33,329 nt of DNA from Burkholderiales bacterium (GTDB lineage: Bacteria; Pseudomonadota; Gammaproteobacteria; Burkholderiales; SG8-39), in contig JACZJU010000159.1 of the NCBI GenBank assembly GCA_014860395.1, positions 1-33,329 on the forward strand, in the 5' to 3' direction. Both the position numbers and the translations under genes were made by a program. Below the pieces are notes generated by a model that made no database searches, was not told the DNA's origin, and saw nothing but the letters and a program-made list of their open reading frames with translations. The first letter of the stretch is position 1; each line of letters opens with the position of its first letter. Below, in pieces: positions 25,523-33,329 of this stretch.

Positions 25523-26797
25523 TTAGAAAATGAAATCGGTGGCGATGGACAGCACGTTCACATCTTGCGGTGCGGCCGCGAACGACGGCGTAGTGTGCAC
25601 AAACAGACCTTGCACATTTCCGGCCGGCCCGCCAGTAGTCGTTCTCTGAAACTGCGCCTTGATATCCACATTCTTCATGAGGTCGTATCTCACCCCGACG
25701 GCCACGGTGTGCTGATCCGTGAACGCGGACTGATAGACAGCGGAAACCAACGCAGAAACCATCGGCGAGACTGCGGTTCCGTTCGAGTCGACATAGCTGC
25801 GCGGATCGTCGTTGGTAAGCTTCGAGTACATCGCATACGGCGTCCACTTGCCAAAACGATAGCCGCCCATGACATACCACCCTGTCGAATTATTGATCGC
25901 ATAGCTGTCGGCGTGGCGGATGGTGTATTCGCTTTGCGCAATCAGCGAGCCGTCATCGTAGCTCGCGCCTATGCCGGTGAAGGTCGCGGTCACGTTCTTT
26001 AGACGCATGCTGTCGGCCAGCTCACCATAGCCGAACCCCGGAGCGATCGCATCGAAAGCGTTCAGTGCCTGCACCGCCGGATTGTCACCGTCGGTACTCT
26101 TCGGCACTGTGACCTTTCCCTGCAGATGACCGGCGCGCAGCGTCAGCGCGCCGAATTCTGCGGTCGCGTTGAGTGCGAAGACATTTTCGTACTTGCCGAC
26201 GGTGGGCTGCGGTGCGGCTGCAAACTTGAAATCTCCGTTGCCGATCATCGGCTGTACGGTAACGAAGGCGTTGCCGATTCTCGTCCTGTAGACCGCGTCA
26301 ACGCCGTTGATGGTCGAAATCGGGACTTGCGCATACACCTCGCCCGGTGGACGCAGCCAGGGCTGGGAATAGCCGACGTCCAGCGAGTCGGAAATCATGA
26401 ATGCGGGAATCCTGATGCGTCCGGCGTGGATCGATAGATTGTTGGCCGCCTCGTACTTGAGATACGCCCATTCGGTGCGCGGAGAGAAGTCATCGTCCGG
26501 GCCCTGCTTCGACAAGAATTGGAGCGTCGCTGTCAGTTGCGGAGTTACCTGATAGGTTCCTTGCAGTCCGAGTTTGGAATCGATCGAGCCGTTCCTTAGG
26601 ACGCCATTACCCTTGCGCGCGCCATCGACCTGTATGCTCGGCGACGTGACGAATTGGGCCTGGTCGGTGTTCGTCTGCACCAGACCCAGCGTTCCGAAGC
26701 CGCTTAACTTGAACCTGGACTCCTGCTCCTGCGCCTGTCCACTGGGACTGGCGATCGCTGCGGCTAAGACTAACGTTGTTACGAACGTGCGCTTCAT
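25523..26797 (-). CDS. Outer-membrane porin
   Basis: Gram-negative outer-membrane beta-barrel of 424 residues: a signal peptide (MKRTFVTTLVLAAAIASPSGQA), alternating amphipathic strands throughout (for example SIHAGRIRIPAFMIS, GWYVMGGYRFGKWTPYAMYSKL, HTVAVGVRYDLMKNVDIKAQFQR) and a C-terminal strand ending in Phe (VNVLSIATDFIF), the signal for BAM insertion. The substrate is unknown; the partner PstS-like gene suggests a small anion. AGAGGA precedes the start. It is the first gene of the unit porin - binding protein - receptor, and its upstream gap carries the same 11-bp phased repeats as the cheW units of this island. Confidence 0.85.
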   Translation of the reverse strand: MKRTFVTTLVLAAAIASPSGQAQEQESRFKLSGFGTLGLVQTNTDQAQFVTSPSIQVDGARKGNGVLRNGSIDSKLGLQGTYQVTPQLTATLQFLSKQGPDDDFSPRTEWAYLKYEAANNLSIHAGRIRIPAFMISDSLDVGYSQPWLRPPGEVYAQVPISTINGVDAVYRTRIGNAFVTVQPMIGNGDFKFAAAPQPTVGKYENVFALNATAEFGALTLRAGHLQGKVTVPKSTDGDNPAVQALNAFDAIAPGFGYGELADSMRLKNVTATFTGIGASYDDGSLIAQSEYTIRHADSYAINNSTGWYVMGGYRFGKWTPYAMYSKLTNDDPRSYVDSNGTAVSPMVSALVSAVYQSAFTDQHTVAVGVRYDLMKNVDIKAQFQRTTTGGPAGNVQGLFVHTTPSFAAAPQDVNVLSIATDFIF

Positions 26798-26978
26798 CTG
26801 TGATCCTCTCTCGTTGATTTCGATCCAAAGTAATTCCCATCGCTTGTCGGCCCGATTGCTCGTCTTGATACACCAAGTGCTGCCTCACCTTGGGTTTCCT
26901 CGCCACCATCCTATTCGCCCTATTTTTCAGTCGGATAGATTGGTATTCCTGCCGAGTCACCTCTATGTATCGGCTGCG

Positions 26979-27022
26979 AAAGTGAGAACCTAATCACGCT
27001 TCTGTATGCCTTGTGTAACGAC
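26979..27022. repeat. 11-bp phased element, type A copy 1
   Basis: AAAGTGAGAACC is followed by two TGTA cores at 27003 and 27014, exactly 11 bp apart, ending in GTAACGAC. The layout matches copies 2 and 3 in the other two gaps of this island. Type A has two cores, type B three. Confidence 0.75.
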
Positions 27023-27081
27023 AACCCCGTTTGCACAAAACTATCTTTCACACACACACCTTACCGCGTGAGGAAGACTAT

Positions 27082-27140
27082 GTCGTGCGCATATTTGTAT
27101 GACTTTTGTAGTGCTTGTGTAACCACACCTGATTGATTTT
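27082..27140. repeat. 11-bp phased element, type B copy 1
   Basis: TCGTGCGCA precedes three TGTA cores at 27096, 27107 and 27118, each 11 bp apart, then TAACC and a TTGATT ending. On the minus strand GTTACA and CATACAAA are spaced like a promoter (17 bases between TTACAC and TACAAA), so it may also include the porin-operon promoter. Confidence 0.75.
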
Positions 27141-27297
27141 CAACAGGTATCCGTGACAGAAGTCACCTTTCCACGATGTCGCTTGGAGCGGCGCGAGGAG
27201 CGGTCTTTCTTGCGTTCGCGACAACCGCCGGGAAGGCTGCCCATTTCCAAATCGAGTTGTATCCGCACACTGCGACCGCCAGCCAGCGTTCCTAAAC

Positions 27298-27327
27298 GAC
27301 CAAAGGCAGCCGAAGCTGCCCGTGGTC
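27298..27327 (-). terminator. Terminator hairpin of the haem receptor gene
   Basis: On the minus strand GGCAGC-TTCG-GCTGCC forms the core stem with a UUCG loop, flanked by GACCA/TTGGTC-type arms and a TTTGGTCG run. It starts about 28 bases after the receptor stop. It is nearly the same sequence as the hairpins at 29835 and 32772. Confidence 0.75.
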
Positions 27328-27354
27328 GAAACAAGTGATGTTAAATATGACTGC

Positions 27355-29121
27355 CTAAAACTCCGCCCACTCGTCGTTGCTGACCTTGGCGCTGGCTATC
27401 TTGCGTAGCGCCGGTTTCTCGGCCACCTTCGCTCGCGCCGCAGCCTTCACCATCGGTGCCTTGCTTGCGGCTGCGGCAGGCCTCCCGACATCGGCTGTGA
27501 CCGACGCGCCCGAGCTACCACGCGCGAGCTTGAATGCCGCCACTGCGTGCGTCAGATCCCGGGTCTGGTCCTTCATCGACTCCGCGGCCGCCGCAGCTTC
27601 TTCCACCAGCGCCGCGTTCTGCTGCGTCACCTGGTCCATCTGCGTGATCGCCTGGTTCACCTGCTCGATCCCTGCGCTCTGCTCCTGGGAGGCAGCCGTG
27701 ATCTCGCTCATGATGTCGGTCACGCGCTTCACCGAGGTCACAATCTCCTGCATCGTCTTCCCGGCTTCGTCCACCAGCTTGGTGCCCGCGCCCACCTTGT
27801 CCACCGAGTCGCCGATCAGCGCCTTGATCTCCTTGGCCGCCGCCGCGCTTCTTTGTGCCAGGTTCCGCACTTCGCTCGCCACCACCGCGAATCCGCGGCC
27901 CTGTTCGCCCGCCCGCGCCGCTTCGACCGCGGCGTTCAACGCCAGGATGTTGGTCTGAAAGGCGATGCCGTCGATCACGCTGATGATGTCGACGATTTTC
28001 TTCGACGACTCATTGATCGAGGACATGGTCCCGACCACCTGGCCCACGACCGTGCCGCCCTTTACCGCCACTTCGGAGGCGCTGACAGCGAGTTGATTGG
28101 CCTGGCGCGCGTTCTCGGCGTTCTGCTTCACCGTCGAGCTCAGCTCTTCCATGCTCGAGGCGGTTTCCTCCAGGCTGGAAGCCTGCTCTTCGGTGCGCTG
28201 GCTCAAATCCGCATTGCCCGAGGCGATCTCGGCCGACGCCGTCGTGATCGTGCCTGCCGTATCGTTGATCTTGCCGATGATGTCGGCGAGGTTTTGCTGC
28301 ATCCTGGCCATCGCCGCCATCAGGCTGCTGCTATCGCCTTGGCGCACCGGCACTGCGTGCGCAAGATCGCCCGCTGCAATCCGATTGGCCACTGCGGTCG
28401 CCGCAGCCGGCTCCCCGCCCAGCGGCAGGCTGACGAAGCGGCGGATGAAGTAGTAGATCGCACCGAGCAAGGGCAGCGTCAGCCCGAACGCGATCAAGGA
28501 AATGCGCCAGGCGAAACCGTTCAGTTGGGCTTGCGCCTTCGTCAAGCTCACATGCATGCTGATCGCACCCAGCACTTCGTTTTCGGCGCCCTGATGGCAG
28601 CCCATGCAATCCTTGCCCAGATACGACTTCCAGTTCAGGATAGGGAAGATCGCACTGAGGTAGCCGTCCTTCTCGTTGACCTGGAAGCTGGTCTTGCCGC
28701 TTTTCATCACCGCCGCTTCCGCGGCGCTGGGGTTGGTATCCGCGCCCGCGTCGACCCCGTACTGGGTAATGGTGCTGCCGTAGCGGAAAACTTTGAGGTT
28801 CTTGATGTTGTTCGACTCGCGCACCTGGTCGAGGAACACCGCGCGCTCTTTGGACACGCCGGTGATCATCATCCCGGTCAGGGTCGCATTGATCATCTGG
28901 TTGGTGCTCTCGGCGAAATCGCGCGCCTGCTCGATCGTGGATTCGCGCCGCTCGGCATAGCTCAGCACGATGGTGATCGCCCAGCTCACGGCCAGCATCA
29001 CGCCGATCGCCGCCACCAAGCGCGCCCACACCGGCAGGCTGCTGAAACTCCAGCGGCTCGGGGGCCCCGCACCCATTACCGGCGGCGCTACGCTGGCGGA
29101 CAATTCAATTGCTTGGCTCAT
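27355..29121 (-). CDS. Methyl-accepting chemotaxis protein 2 with periplasmic c-type haem motif
   Basis: Chemoreceptor of 588 residues. A 30-residue cytosolic start precedes TM1 (about 31-54). The periplasmic sensor (about 55-205) carries a single CxxCH haem-attachment site, Cys172-Cys175-His176 in [17 protein letters not shown], in a context like the DUF3365/Tll0287-type haem domain. TM2 (about 206-227), a LGGEP-type HAMP, the conserved signalling hairpin and an EWAEF tail follow. Covalent haem makes redox potential, oxygen or NO a likely stimulus, by analogy with haem receptors such as DcrA. AGGAGA precedes the ATG. It lies 35 bases downstream of a decayed cheW fragment, so the unit was once cheW-receptor like its neighbour. 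Confidence 0.93.
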   Translation of the reverse strand: MSQAIELSASVAPPVMGAGPPSRWSFSSLPVWARLVAAIGVMLAVSWAITIVLSYAERRESTIEQARDFAESTNQMINATLTGMMITGVSKERAVFLDQVRESNNIKNLKVFRYGSTITQYGVDAGADTNPSAAEAAVMKSGKTSFQVNEKDGYLSAIFPILNWKSYLGKDCMGCHQGAENEVLGAISMHVSLTKAQAQLNGFAWRISLIAFGLTLPLLGAIYYFIRRFVSLPLGGEPAAATAVANRIAAGDLAHAVPVRQGDSSSLMAAMARMQQNLADIIGKINDTAGTITTASAEIASGNADLSQRTEEQASSLEETASSMEELSSTVKQNAENARQANQLAVSASEVAVKGGTVVGQVVGTMSSINESSKKIVDIISVIDGIAFQTNILALNAAVEAARAGEQGRGFAVVASEVRNLAQRSAAAAKEIKALIGDSVDKVGAGTKLVDEAGKTMQEIVTSVKRVTDIMSEITAASQEQSAGIEQVNQAITQMDQVTQQNAALVEEAAAAAESMKDQTRDLTHAVAAFKLARGSSGASVTADVGRPAAAASKAPMVKAAARAKVAEKPALRKIASAKVSNDEWAEF

Positions 29122-29156
29122 GGCTATCTCCTACGATTAAGAATTTTGAACGATAT

Positions 29157-29372
29157 CTATTGCAGCGTTATCTGTTTCAGGCGTGACAGGTCGCTGCTGG
29201 ACATGCGCATCGCCATGTCCAGCAGAATCAGCCTGCGCGCGTCAATGGTGAGCGGGCCGGCGATGTGCTCGGCGTCAAATATTGATGGGGGAACTGGCGC
29301 AACGCGCGCGTCAAAGCCGGCGACCGGTTTTCTCCGGATCGCCAGGCTCTGAGTCAGTAATCGATCTTTCAT
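29157..29372 (-). pseudogene. Decayed cheW fragment (C-terminal part only)
   Basis: A 71-codon frame ends FDAEHIAGPLTIDARRLILL and onward, which aligns without gaps to the C-terminus of the intact CheW at 31719 ([20 protein letters not shown] and onward). Base-level similarity is also clear between 29177-29270 and the 3' end of that gene. The N-terminal three quarters of CheW, including its barrel and receptor-binding parts, are missing, and the upstream codons do not resemble CheW. It sits 35 bases before the haem receptor, exactly where cheW sits before receptor 3. A functional mini-protein cannot be excluded, but a relic of a duplicated cheW-receptor unit is the simplest reading. Confidence 0.7.
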
Positions 29373-29501
29373 TTCGTCAGTGTTGCCGGAAATTCCACTT
29401 TGCCCGGTTACGCGCCGAATTTTGCCAGCGCGCTGTAACGACAAAGCGGTTTGCATCGTGATGCCCACTACACTTTCAGCATATGCCGGGAAGAGCAAAA
29501 C

Positions 29502-29560
29502 TTCGTGCGCAACTTTGTATGGTTTTTGTGTAGCTTCCGTAACCAAAATAGATTGATTCC
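29502..29560. repeat. 11-bp phased element, type B copy 2
   Basis: TTCGTGCGCA precedes cores TGTA (29516), TGTG (29527) and CGTA (29538), all 11 bp apart, then TAACC and GATTGATTCC. The middle and last cores deviate by one base each from the other copies while the spacing is kept. Confidence 0.72.
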
Positions 29561-29743
29561 AAAAACGAAACCCGCGCCGGCTCGGCAGGATGTCGTTTTC
29601 GTCGCTGTGCTCCTCCCGGAGTGGACTTCAATAGCCATGCTTCGCCCCAAATTCCCTTTTTTCGCATGCCGACGCACGGGCTGCGTCAGGAATCCGCGTC
29701 GACTGCATTACGATTCCCGCTCCTACACTTCGACTTCGGCCGG

Positions 29744-29787
29744 AAAAGTGAGAACTTATGCACAGTTTTGTATAGTTTGTGTAACAA
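29744..29787. repeat. 11-bp phased element, type A copy 2
   Basis: AAAAGTGAGAACTTATGCAC is followed by TGTA cores at 29769 and 29780, 11 bp apart, ending in GTAACAAC. It is closest in sequence to copy 3 in the cheW gap. Confidence 0.75.
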
Positions 29788-29834
29788 CAGGGCCTCGGCA
29801 GGTCACCTGCGCGAGACGGCGGCAGCAATGCCAC

Positions 29835-29865
29835 AAAAAAGGGCAGCCGAAGCTGCCCTTGGTCG
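29835..29865 (-). terminator. Rho-independent terminator of receptor 3
   Basis: On the minus strand AAGGGCAGC-TTCG-GCTGCCCTT is a perfect stem with a UUCG loop, followed by a run of six T. The 22 bases between it and the stop-codon side (GGTCGAA-CAAATAATGCTTAC) are almost identical to those after receptor 4. Confidence 0.88.
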
Positions 29866-29901
29866 AAACAAATAATGCTTACTGCGACAAATGGGGCTCG
29901 A

Positions 29902-31626
29902 TTAGAACTCCGTCCATTCGCCGTCGCCAGACTTGGCGTTGGCAATCCTGCGCGGCGCAGGCTTCTCGGCCAACCTGGGCGTTCCCGGCCGGGCCGCGGA
30001 ATTTCTCACCGGCAGCCGGCTCACGCTCGCCATCGGCTTCTCGGCCTCGGCCATCGTCCCCGGTGCACGCAGTCCGTCCTGCGCCACTTTGAACACCGCC
30101 ACCGCCTGCGCCAGGCTATGCGCCTGCTCTTTCATCGATTCCGCCGCCGCGGAAGCTTCTTCCACCAGCGCCGCGTTCTGCTGCGTCACCTCGTCCATCT
30201 GGGTGATCGCCTGATTCACCTGCTCGATGCCGGCGCTCTGCTCCTGGGAGGCCGCGGTGATCTCGCTCATGATGTCGGTCACGCGCTTCACCGAACTGAC
30301 GATCTCTTCCATCGTCTTGCCGGCCTCATCCACCAGCTTGGTGCCCGCGCCCACTTTGTCCACCGAGTCGCCGACCAAGTCCTTGATTTCCTTCGCCGCG
30401 GTCGCGCTTCTTTGCGCGAGGCTGCGCACCTCGCTCGCCACCACCGCGAAGCCCCGCCCCTGTTCGCCCGCACGCGCCGCTTCCACCGCGGCATTGAGCG
30501 CCAGGATGTTGGTCTGGAATGCGATGCCGTCGATCACGCTGATGATGTCCACGATCTTCTTAGACGATTCGTTGATCGATGACATGGTGCCCACAACTTC
30601 GCTCACCACCGCGCCGCCCTTGACCGCCACTTCCGAGGCGCTCACCGCCAACTGGTTGGCCTGGCGTGCGTTCTCGGCGTTCTGCTTCACGGTCGAGGTC
30701 AGTTCCTCCATGCTCGACGCCGTTTCCTCGAGGCTGGAGGCCTGCTCTTCGGTGCGGCTCGACAGGTCGGCGTTGCCCGCGGCGATCTGGCCCGAGGCCG
30801 TCCCGATGGTATCTACCGTCTGGTGTATCTTGCTCACCGTGCCGGATAATTTTTGCTGCATGTCCTTCATGCTGGCGAGCAGGCTGCTGCTGTCACCCTG
30901 AGCGATCGTGATTTCCTCGCTCAGATCGCCGTCGGCTATGCGCCGCACGATCGCGCTCGCGTAGGCCGGTTCGCCGCCCAGGGGCTTGAGCACACCGCGT
31001 GCAAGCAGGTAGCTAAGCAGCAGCAACAGCACACAACCGCCTGCAGCCAGACCCAGCACGAACCGACTGCCGCTTTCGGCGGCTTTTTCATTCTCGACCC
31101 TGAGCGCTTCCGAAGACGATTCGATCAGCTCGCTGGAAGCCGCCATGTCTTTTTCGACTGCCTTGAACGCCTTGTTGAACTCGGGCATCCTGGCTTCAGC
31201 GCCAGCCGCGTCGCTCACCGATCCGGCCATGACCGCTTCGGCAGCCTTGAAATAGCCGTCGACGTCCTCCCGCACTTTCGCGACCGCCGCCTTCGCGTCG
31301 GCGCCCAAGTCCGCCTCCGCGGCTTTCTTGAGCGAACTCCGCATGGTTTCGACATGCTCCTTGAGGTCCGCCTTGGCGGCGTCCGCGCCCTGCGCGTCCT
31401 GCGCGCGCGCGGCGATGACAAAGCTCAGCACGTCGGAGCGGATCGCATCATGCATCATGTCCGCCTTTAGCGAATCCTGCACTGCGTCCATGCGCAGGAC
31501 GTAGCGGTTGTAGGCGGTTCCCAGGGATTGTTCCACGGCATAGTTGCCGAACATCAATCCCATGACTATGGCCAGCATAAGCAGGCCGAAGCCGATAAAT
31601 TTCTTCTTCAGTGTCAGCGTTTCCAT
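29902..31626 (-). CDS. Methyl-accepting chemotaxis protein 3 (helical-bundle sensor)
   Basis: Chemoreceptor of 574 residues: TM1 (about 10-31), an Ala/Lys/Glu-rich helical periplasmic domain (about 32-188) with no Cys or obvious cofactor motif, TM2 (about 190-210), a HAMP opening [24 protein letters not shown], the conserved signalling hairpin ([36 protein letters not shown]) and an EWTEF tail. The signalling half is very close to receptor 2 while the sensor half is unrelated, which points to duplication with sensor replacement. AGGA lies six bases before the ATG. It follows cheW by about 92 bases; together they should be one transcription unit. Confidence 0.94.
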   Translation of the reverse strand: METLTLKKKFIGFGLLMLAIVMGLMFGNYAVEQSLGTAYNRYVLRMDAVQDSLKADMMHDAIRSDVLSFVIAARAQDAQGADAAKADLKEHVETMRSSLKKAAEADLGADAKAAVAKVREDVDGYFKAAEAVMAGSVSDAAGAEARMPEFNKAFKAVEKDMAASSELIESSSEALRVENEKAAESGSRFVLGLAAGGCVLLLLLSYLLARGVLKPLGGEPAYASAIVRRIADGDLSEEITIAQGDSSSLLASMKDMQQKLSGTVSKIHQTVDTIGTASGQIAAGNADLSSRTEEQASSLEETASSMEELTSTVKQNAENARQANQLAVSASEVAVKGGAVVSEVVGTMSSINESSKKIVDIISVIDGIAFQTNILALNAAVEAARAGEQGRGFAVVASEVRSLAQRSATAAKEIKDLVGDSVDKVGAGTKLVDEAGKTMEEIVSSVKRVTDIMSEITAASQEQSAGIEQVNQAITQMDEVTQQNAALVEEASAAAESMKEQAHSLAQAVAVFKVAQDGLRAPGTMAEAEKPMASVSRLPVRNSAARPGTPRLAEKPAPRRIANAKSGDGEWTEF

Positions 31627-31718
31627 GATTCCTGTTTCCCTTTTCTTCAGTATTCAGTGATTAGACAACGGACTTGTACGTAGCCGCGCAAACTGCGGCC
31701 GCCACAGAATCCTTGTGT

Positions 31719-32228
31719 TCAGTGCATCGTATCCATCAGCGCCATGTCGCTGCCGGTCATCAGCTTTTCGATGTCCACCAGGATCAGCATGCGTTCATCC
31801 ACCGTCCCCAGGCCGGTGATGTACTTCATGTCGAAGGACGAGGAAAAATCCGGCGCCGGACGGATCTGCTCGGCGGGGAGTCGAACCACATCGGAGACCC
31901 CGTCCACCACCATGCCCACCACGCGCCCGGCGACATTGAGCACAATCACGACCGTCAATTCGTTGTATGCCGCCTCGCCGAGGTTGAACTTGATCCGCAT
32001 GTCCACGATCGGCACGATGATGCCGCGCAGATTGACCACGCCCTTGATGAAACCGGGCGCATTCGCGATCGTGGTCGGCTCCTCGTAACTGCGGATCTCC
32101 TGCACCTTGAGGATCTCGATGCCGTATTCTTCCTTGCCCAGCGTGAAGCTCAGAAACTCCTGCTGCTCCGAGGCTGCACCGATTGTCGGCTTTGCGGCGT
32201 TGGTCGCGAATTGCGTTGCTTCACTCAT
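31719..32228 (-). CDS. cheW: Chemotaxis coupling protein CheW
   Basis: Cytosolic adaptor of 169 residues that bridges chemoreceptors and the CheA kinase in the chemosensory array. Family features are clear: [49 protein letters not shown] (the conserved NLRG segment), [14 protein letters not shown] and the closing [21 protein letters not shown]. The ATG at 32228 has GGAG at good spacing; an in-frame GTG at 32237 sits too close to it. It heads the unit cheW-receptor 3. No cheA, cheY, cheR or cheB is in the window, so this is a satellite to a main chemotaxis cluster or its edge. Confidence 0.95.
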   Translation of the reverse strand: MSEATQFATNAAKPTIGAASEQQEFLSFTLGKEEYGIEILKVQEIRSYEEPTTIANAPGFIKGVVNLRGIIVPIVDMRIKFNLGEAAYNELTVVIVLNVAGRVVGMVVDGVSDVVRLPAEQIRPAPDFSSSFDMKYITGLGTVDERMLILVDIEKLMTGSDMALMDTMH

Positions 32229-32382
32229 GTCTTTCACTCCTAGCTAGTTGGGAATCCCGAACATCCGGGTTCATCTCGTCACCAATTGCTGCGGTCACAG
32301 ACACCACGGCGGATTCGTTGATCAATGTCAGTATCAGTACAATTTTTAGAACACTCCTAGCTTACGGGGGGAAGCGCAAAAA

Positions 32383-32441
32383 ATCGTGCGCATATTTGTA
32401 TGCGTTTCGTATCGCTTCTGTAACGACAATGGGTTGATTAC
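32383..32441. repeat. 11-bp phased element, type B copy 3
   Basis: ATCGTGCGCATA precedes cores TGTA (32397), CGTA (32408) and TGTA (32419), all 11 bp apart, then ACGACAA and GGTTGATTAC. It lies about 155 bases upstream of the cheW start codon. Confidence 0.75.
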
Positions 32442-32538
32442 TAATGTGAGGAAAATTCGATTCGGCGGGATGGTGCTTGCGTCAAAGGCCTCAGGCGTCT
32501 GCATAGCAGCGCCTTTCACCACACGCTAGATACGGCAG

Positions 32539-32583
32539 AAAAAGTGCGAACTTGTGCACATGTTTGTATAGGTTTTGTAACCA
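32539..32583. repeat. 11-bp phased element, type A copy 3
   Basis: AAAAAGTGCGAACTTGTGCA is followed by TGTA cores at 32565 and 32576, 11 bp apart, ending in GTAACC. Confidence 0.75.
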
Positions 32584-32771
32584 GGGAACCTTGGTTTCCG
32601 CCGGCAGAAGTCGGGGTCGGAAGTACTAACATCCTTGAAACAACGCGATGCGGCTGGACGATGTCGCGTGCTTCGGACGGCGCCTGCCGTAGCACTAGGC
32701 CGTCACCTCAGCGGCGCAAGTCTCCAACTGATTGGCTAGGCGCAGGCTCGCCGCGCATGAGCGACGCCGGA

Positions 32772-32805
32772 AAACGACCAACGGCAGCCGAAGCTGCCCT
32801 TGGTC
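32772..32805 (-). terminator. Rho-independent terminator of receptor 4
   Basis: On the minus strand GACCAA-G-GGCAGC-TTCG-GCTGCC-G-TTGGTC forms a long stem broken by one mismatch, with a UUCG loop, followed by GTTTT. It begins 38 bases after the receptor stop codon and shares its sequence with the hairpins after receptors 2 and 3. Confidence 0.85.
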
Positions 32806-32842
32806 GAAGCAAATAATGCTTACGCCGGGAGGTGGGACTCGA

Positions 32843-33329
32843 TCAAAACTGCTCCCACTCGGCGTCACCCGCCTTGGCGTTGGCGATCTTGCGCAACGCC
32901 GGCTTCCCGGTGGCCGCAACCGGCCGGGCCGCCGCTTTCTTCACCGGGAGCCTGCTAACGCTTGCCACCGAAGTCTCAGCTCTTGTCTTTTCCGGCGCGT
33001 CCTCTGTAGCATGCTCGAGCTTGAACACCGCCACTGCATGCGCCAGGCTCTGCGCCTGCTCCTGCATCGATTCGGCCGCCGCGGACGCCTCTTCGACCAG
33101 CGCCGCGTTCTGCTGCGTCACCTCGTCCATCTGCGTGATCGCCTGGTTCACCTGCTCGATGCCCGAGCTCTGCTCCTGCGAGGCAGCGGTGATCTCGCCC
33201 ATGATGTCGGTCACCCGCTTTACCGAAGCCACGATCTCTTCCATGGTCTTGCCGGCCTGATCGACCAGCTTGGTGCCCGCGCCGACTTTGTCCACCGAGT
33301 CGCCGATCAGCGTCTTGATCTCCTTCGCC
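32843..33329 (-). CDS. Methyl-accepting chemotaxis protein 4 (C-terminal part only)
   Basis: The last 161 or so codons of a chemoreceptor whose 5' end lies beyond the window; the frame is open to base 33328. Visible are the descending arm of the signalling hairpin ([87 protein letters not shown]), which is nearly the same as in receptors 2 and 3, a flexible Ala/Pro/Lys tail and the pentapeptide EWEQF. Its sensor domain cannot be judged. Its terminator and 3' leader match those of receptor 3, indicating common origin of the tandem units. Confidence 0.93.
   Translation of the reverse strand, partial: AKEIKTLIGDSVDKVGAGTKLVDQAGKTMEEIVASVKRVTDIMGEITAASQEQSSGIEQVNQAITQMDEVTQQNAALVEEASAAAESMQEQAQSLAHAVAVFKLEHATEDAPEKTRAETSVASVSRLPVKKAAARPVAATGKPALRKIANAKAGDAEWEQF

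Larger units (their letters stand above)
26798..27297. other. Intergenic gap upstream of the porin operon
   Basis: No gene seen. This stretch holds one two-core and one three-core 11-bp phased repeat (listed separately), a short CA run (27048-27059) and otherwise AT-richer sequence than its surroundings. It should contain the promoter of the porin operon. Confidence 0.6.
29373..29834. other. Intergenic gap upstream of the haem-receptor unit
   Basis: No gene seen. It contains one three-core and one two-core 11-bp phased repeat, and a degenerate single copy (GCTGTAACGACAAA, 29432-29445) resembling the end of type A copy 1. The promoter of the decayed cheW/haem-receptor unit is expected here. 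Confidence 0.55.
32229..32771. other. Intergenic gap upstream of cheW
   Basis: No gene seen over more than 500 bases. It holds one three-core and one two-core 11-bp phased repeat (listed separately) and is otherwise featureless. The cheW-receptor 3 promoter must lie here; no good flagellar sigma-28 motif (TAAA-N15-GCCGATAA) was found. Confidence 0.55.

Noticed and set aside
27048..27059. CA dinucleotide run as a phase-variation repeat
   Set aside because: Only about six units, and not inside a coding frame or between promoter hexamers that could be identified.
29502..29560. Type A/B repeats as a miniature transposable element
   Set aside because: No terminal inverted repeats or target duplications are seen, and all copies lie only upstream of transcription units.
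32319..32326. TTGATCAA upstream of cheW as an FNR box
   Set aside because: The half sites are directly adjacent, without the required four-base spacer.
27298..32805. Recurring hairpins as a possible CRISPR-like or attC array
   Set aside because: The copies lie about 2.5-3 kb apart, each just after a receptor stop codon and followed by T-runs, which fits terminators.

Overview
The window reads as chromosomal DNA of a motile, metabolically versatile Gram-negative bacterium, most likely a betaproteobacterium. The GC content looks high, genes are tightly packed, and there are AcrB-type RND and porin outer-envelope genes, TcuAB, a CnoX-type thioredoxin and several chemoreceptors with W-x-x-F tails. 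No rRNA, tRNA, CRISPR array, transposase or phage gene was seen, and the genus cannot be fixed from this sequence alone.

Layout. 1-1082: 3' part of an EnvZ-type sensor kinase. 1102-4170 (minus): a probable operon of a CsoR-family repressor, a TDT-family anion exporter, a class II glutamine amidotransferase and a methyltransferase. It faces an OsmC gene (4315-4758, plus), and the two are separated by a textbook CsoR/RcnR-type operator sitting inside overlapping divergent promoters. 4790-9515 (minus): a periplasmic adaptor, an RND pump and a small DUF2892 membrane protein, with an FNR-like box upstream. 9630-10484: a CnoX-type thioredoxin/TPR protein. 10614-12563 (plus): a type I phosphodiesterase and a membrane protein. 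12577-15786 (minus): an acyl-CoA ligase followed by a UxaA/GarD-family dehydratase. 16005: a cold-shock protein. 16363-20003: an IclR regulator divergent from tricarballylate-oxidation genes tcuA and tcuB, followed by a 28-codon stub of a lost FAD enzyme. 20107-20919 (minus): an FG-GAP protein. 21049-23118 (plus): a REC-EAL-histidine kinase hybrid.

23302-33329 (all minus) is a chemotaxis island: a receptor fragment at the window edge, CheW, a four-helix-bundle receptor, a decayed cheW fragment, a receptor with a periplasmic c-type haem motif, then a porin, a small PstS-like periplasmic protein and another receptor. The receptor genes share matching hairpin terminators with UNCG loops. Each long intergenic gap in the island carries two members of a repeat family built from YGTA cores spaced exactly 11 bp apart (three cores in one type, two in the other). 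The gaps lie upstream of cheW, of the decayed cheW and of the porin, so one regulator may control all three transcription units. This 11-bp phased family, with the haem receptor and the porin/binding-protein/receptor operon it appears to control, is the strongest candidate here for an undescribed regulatory and sensory system.
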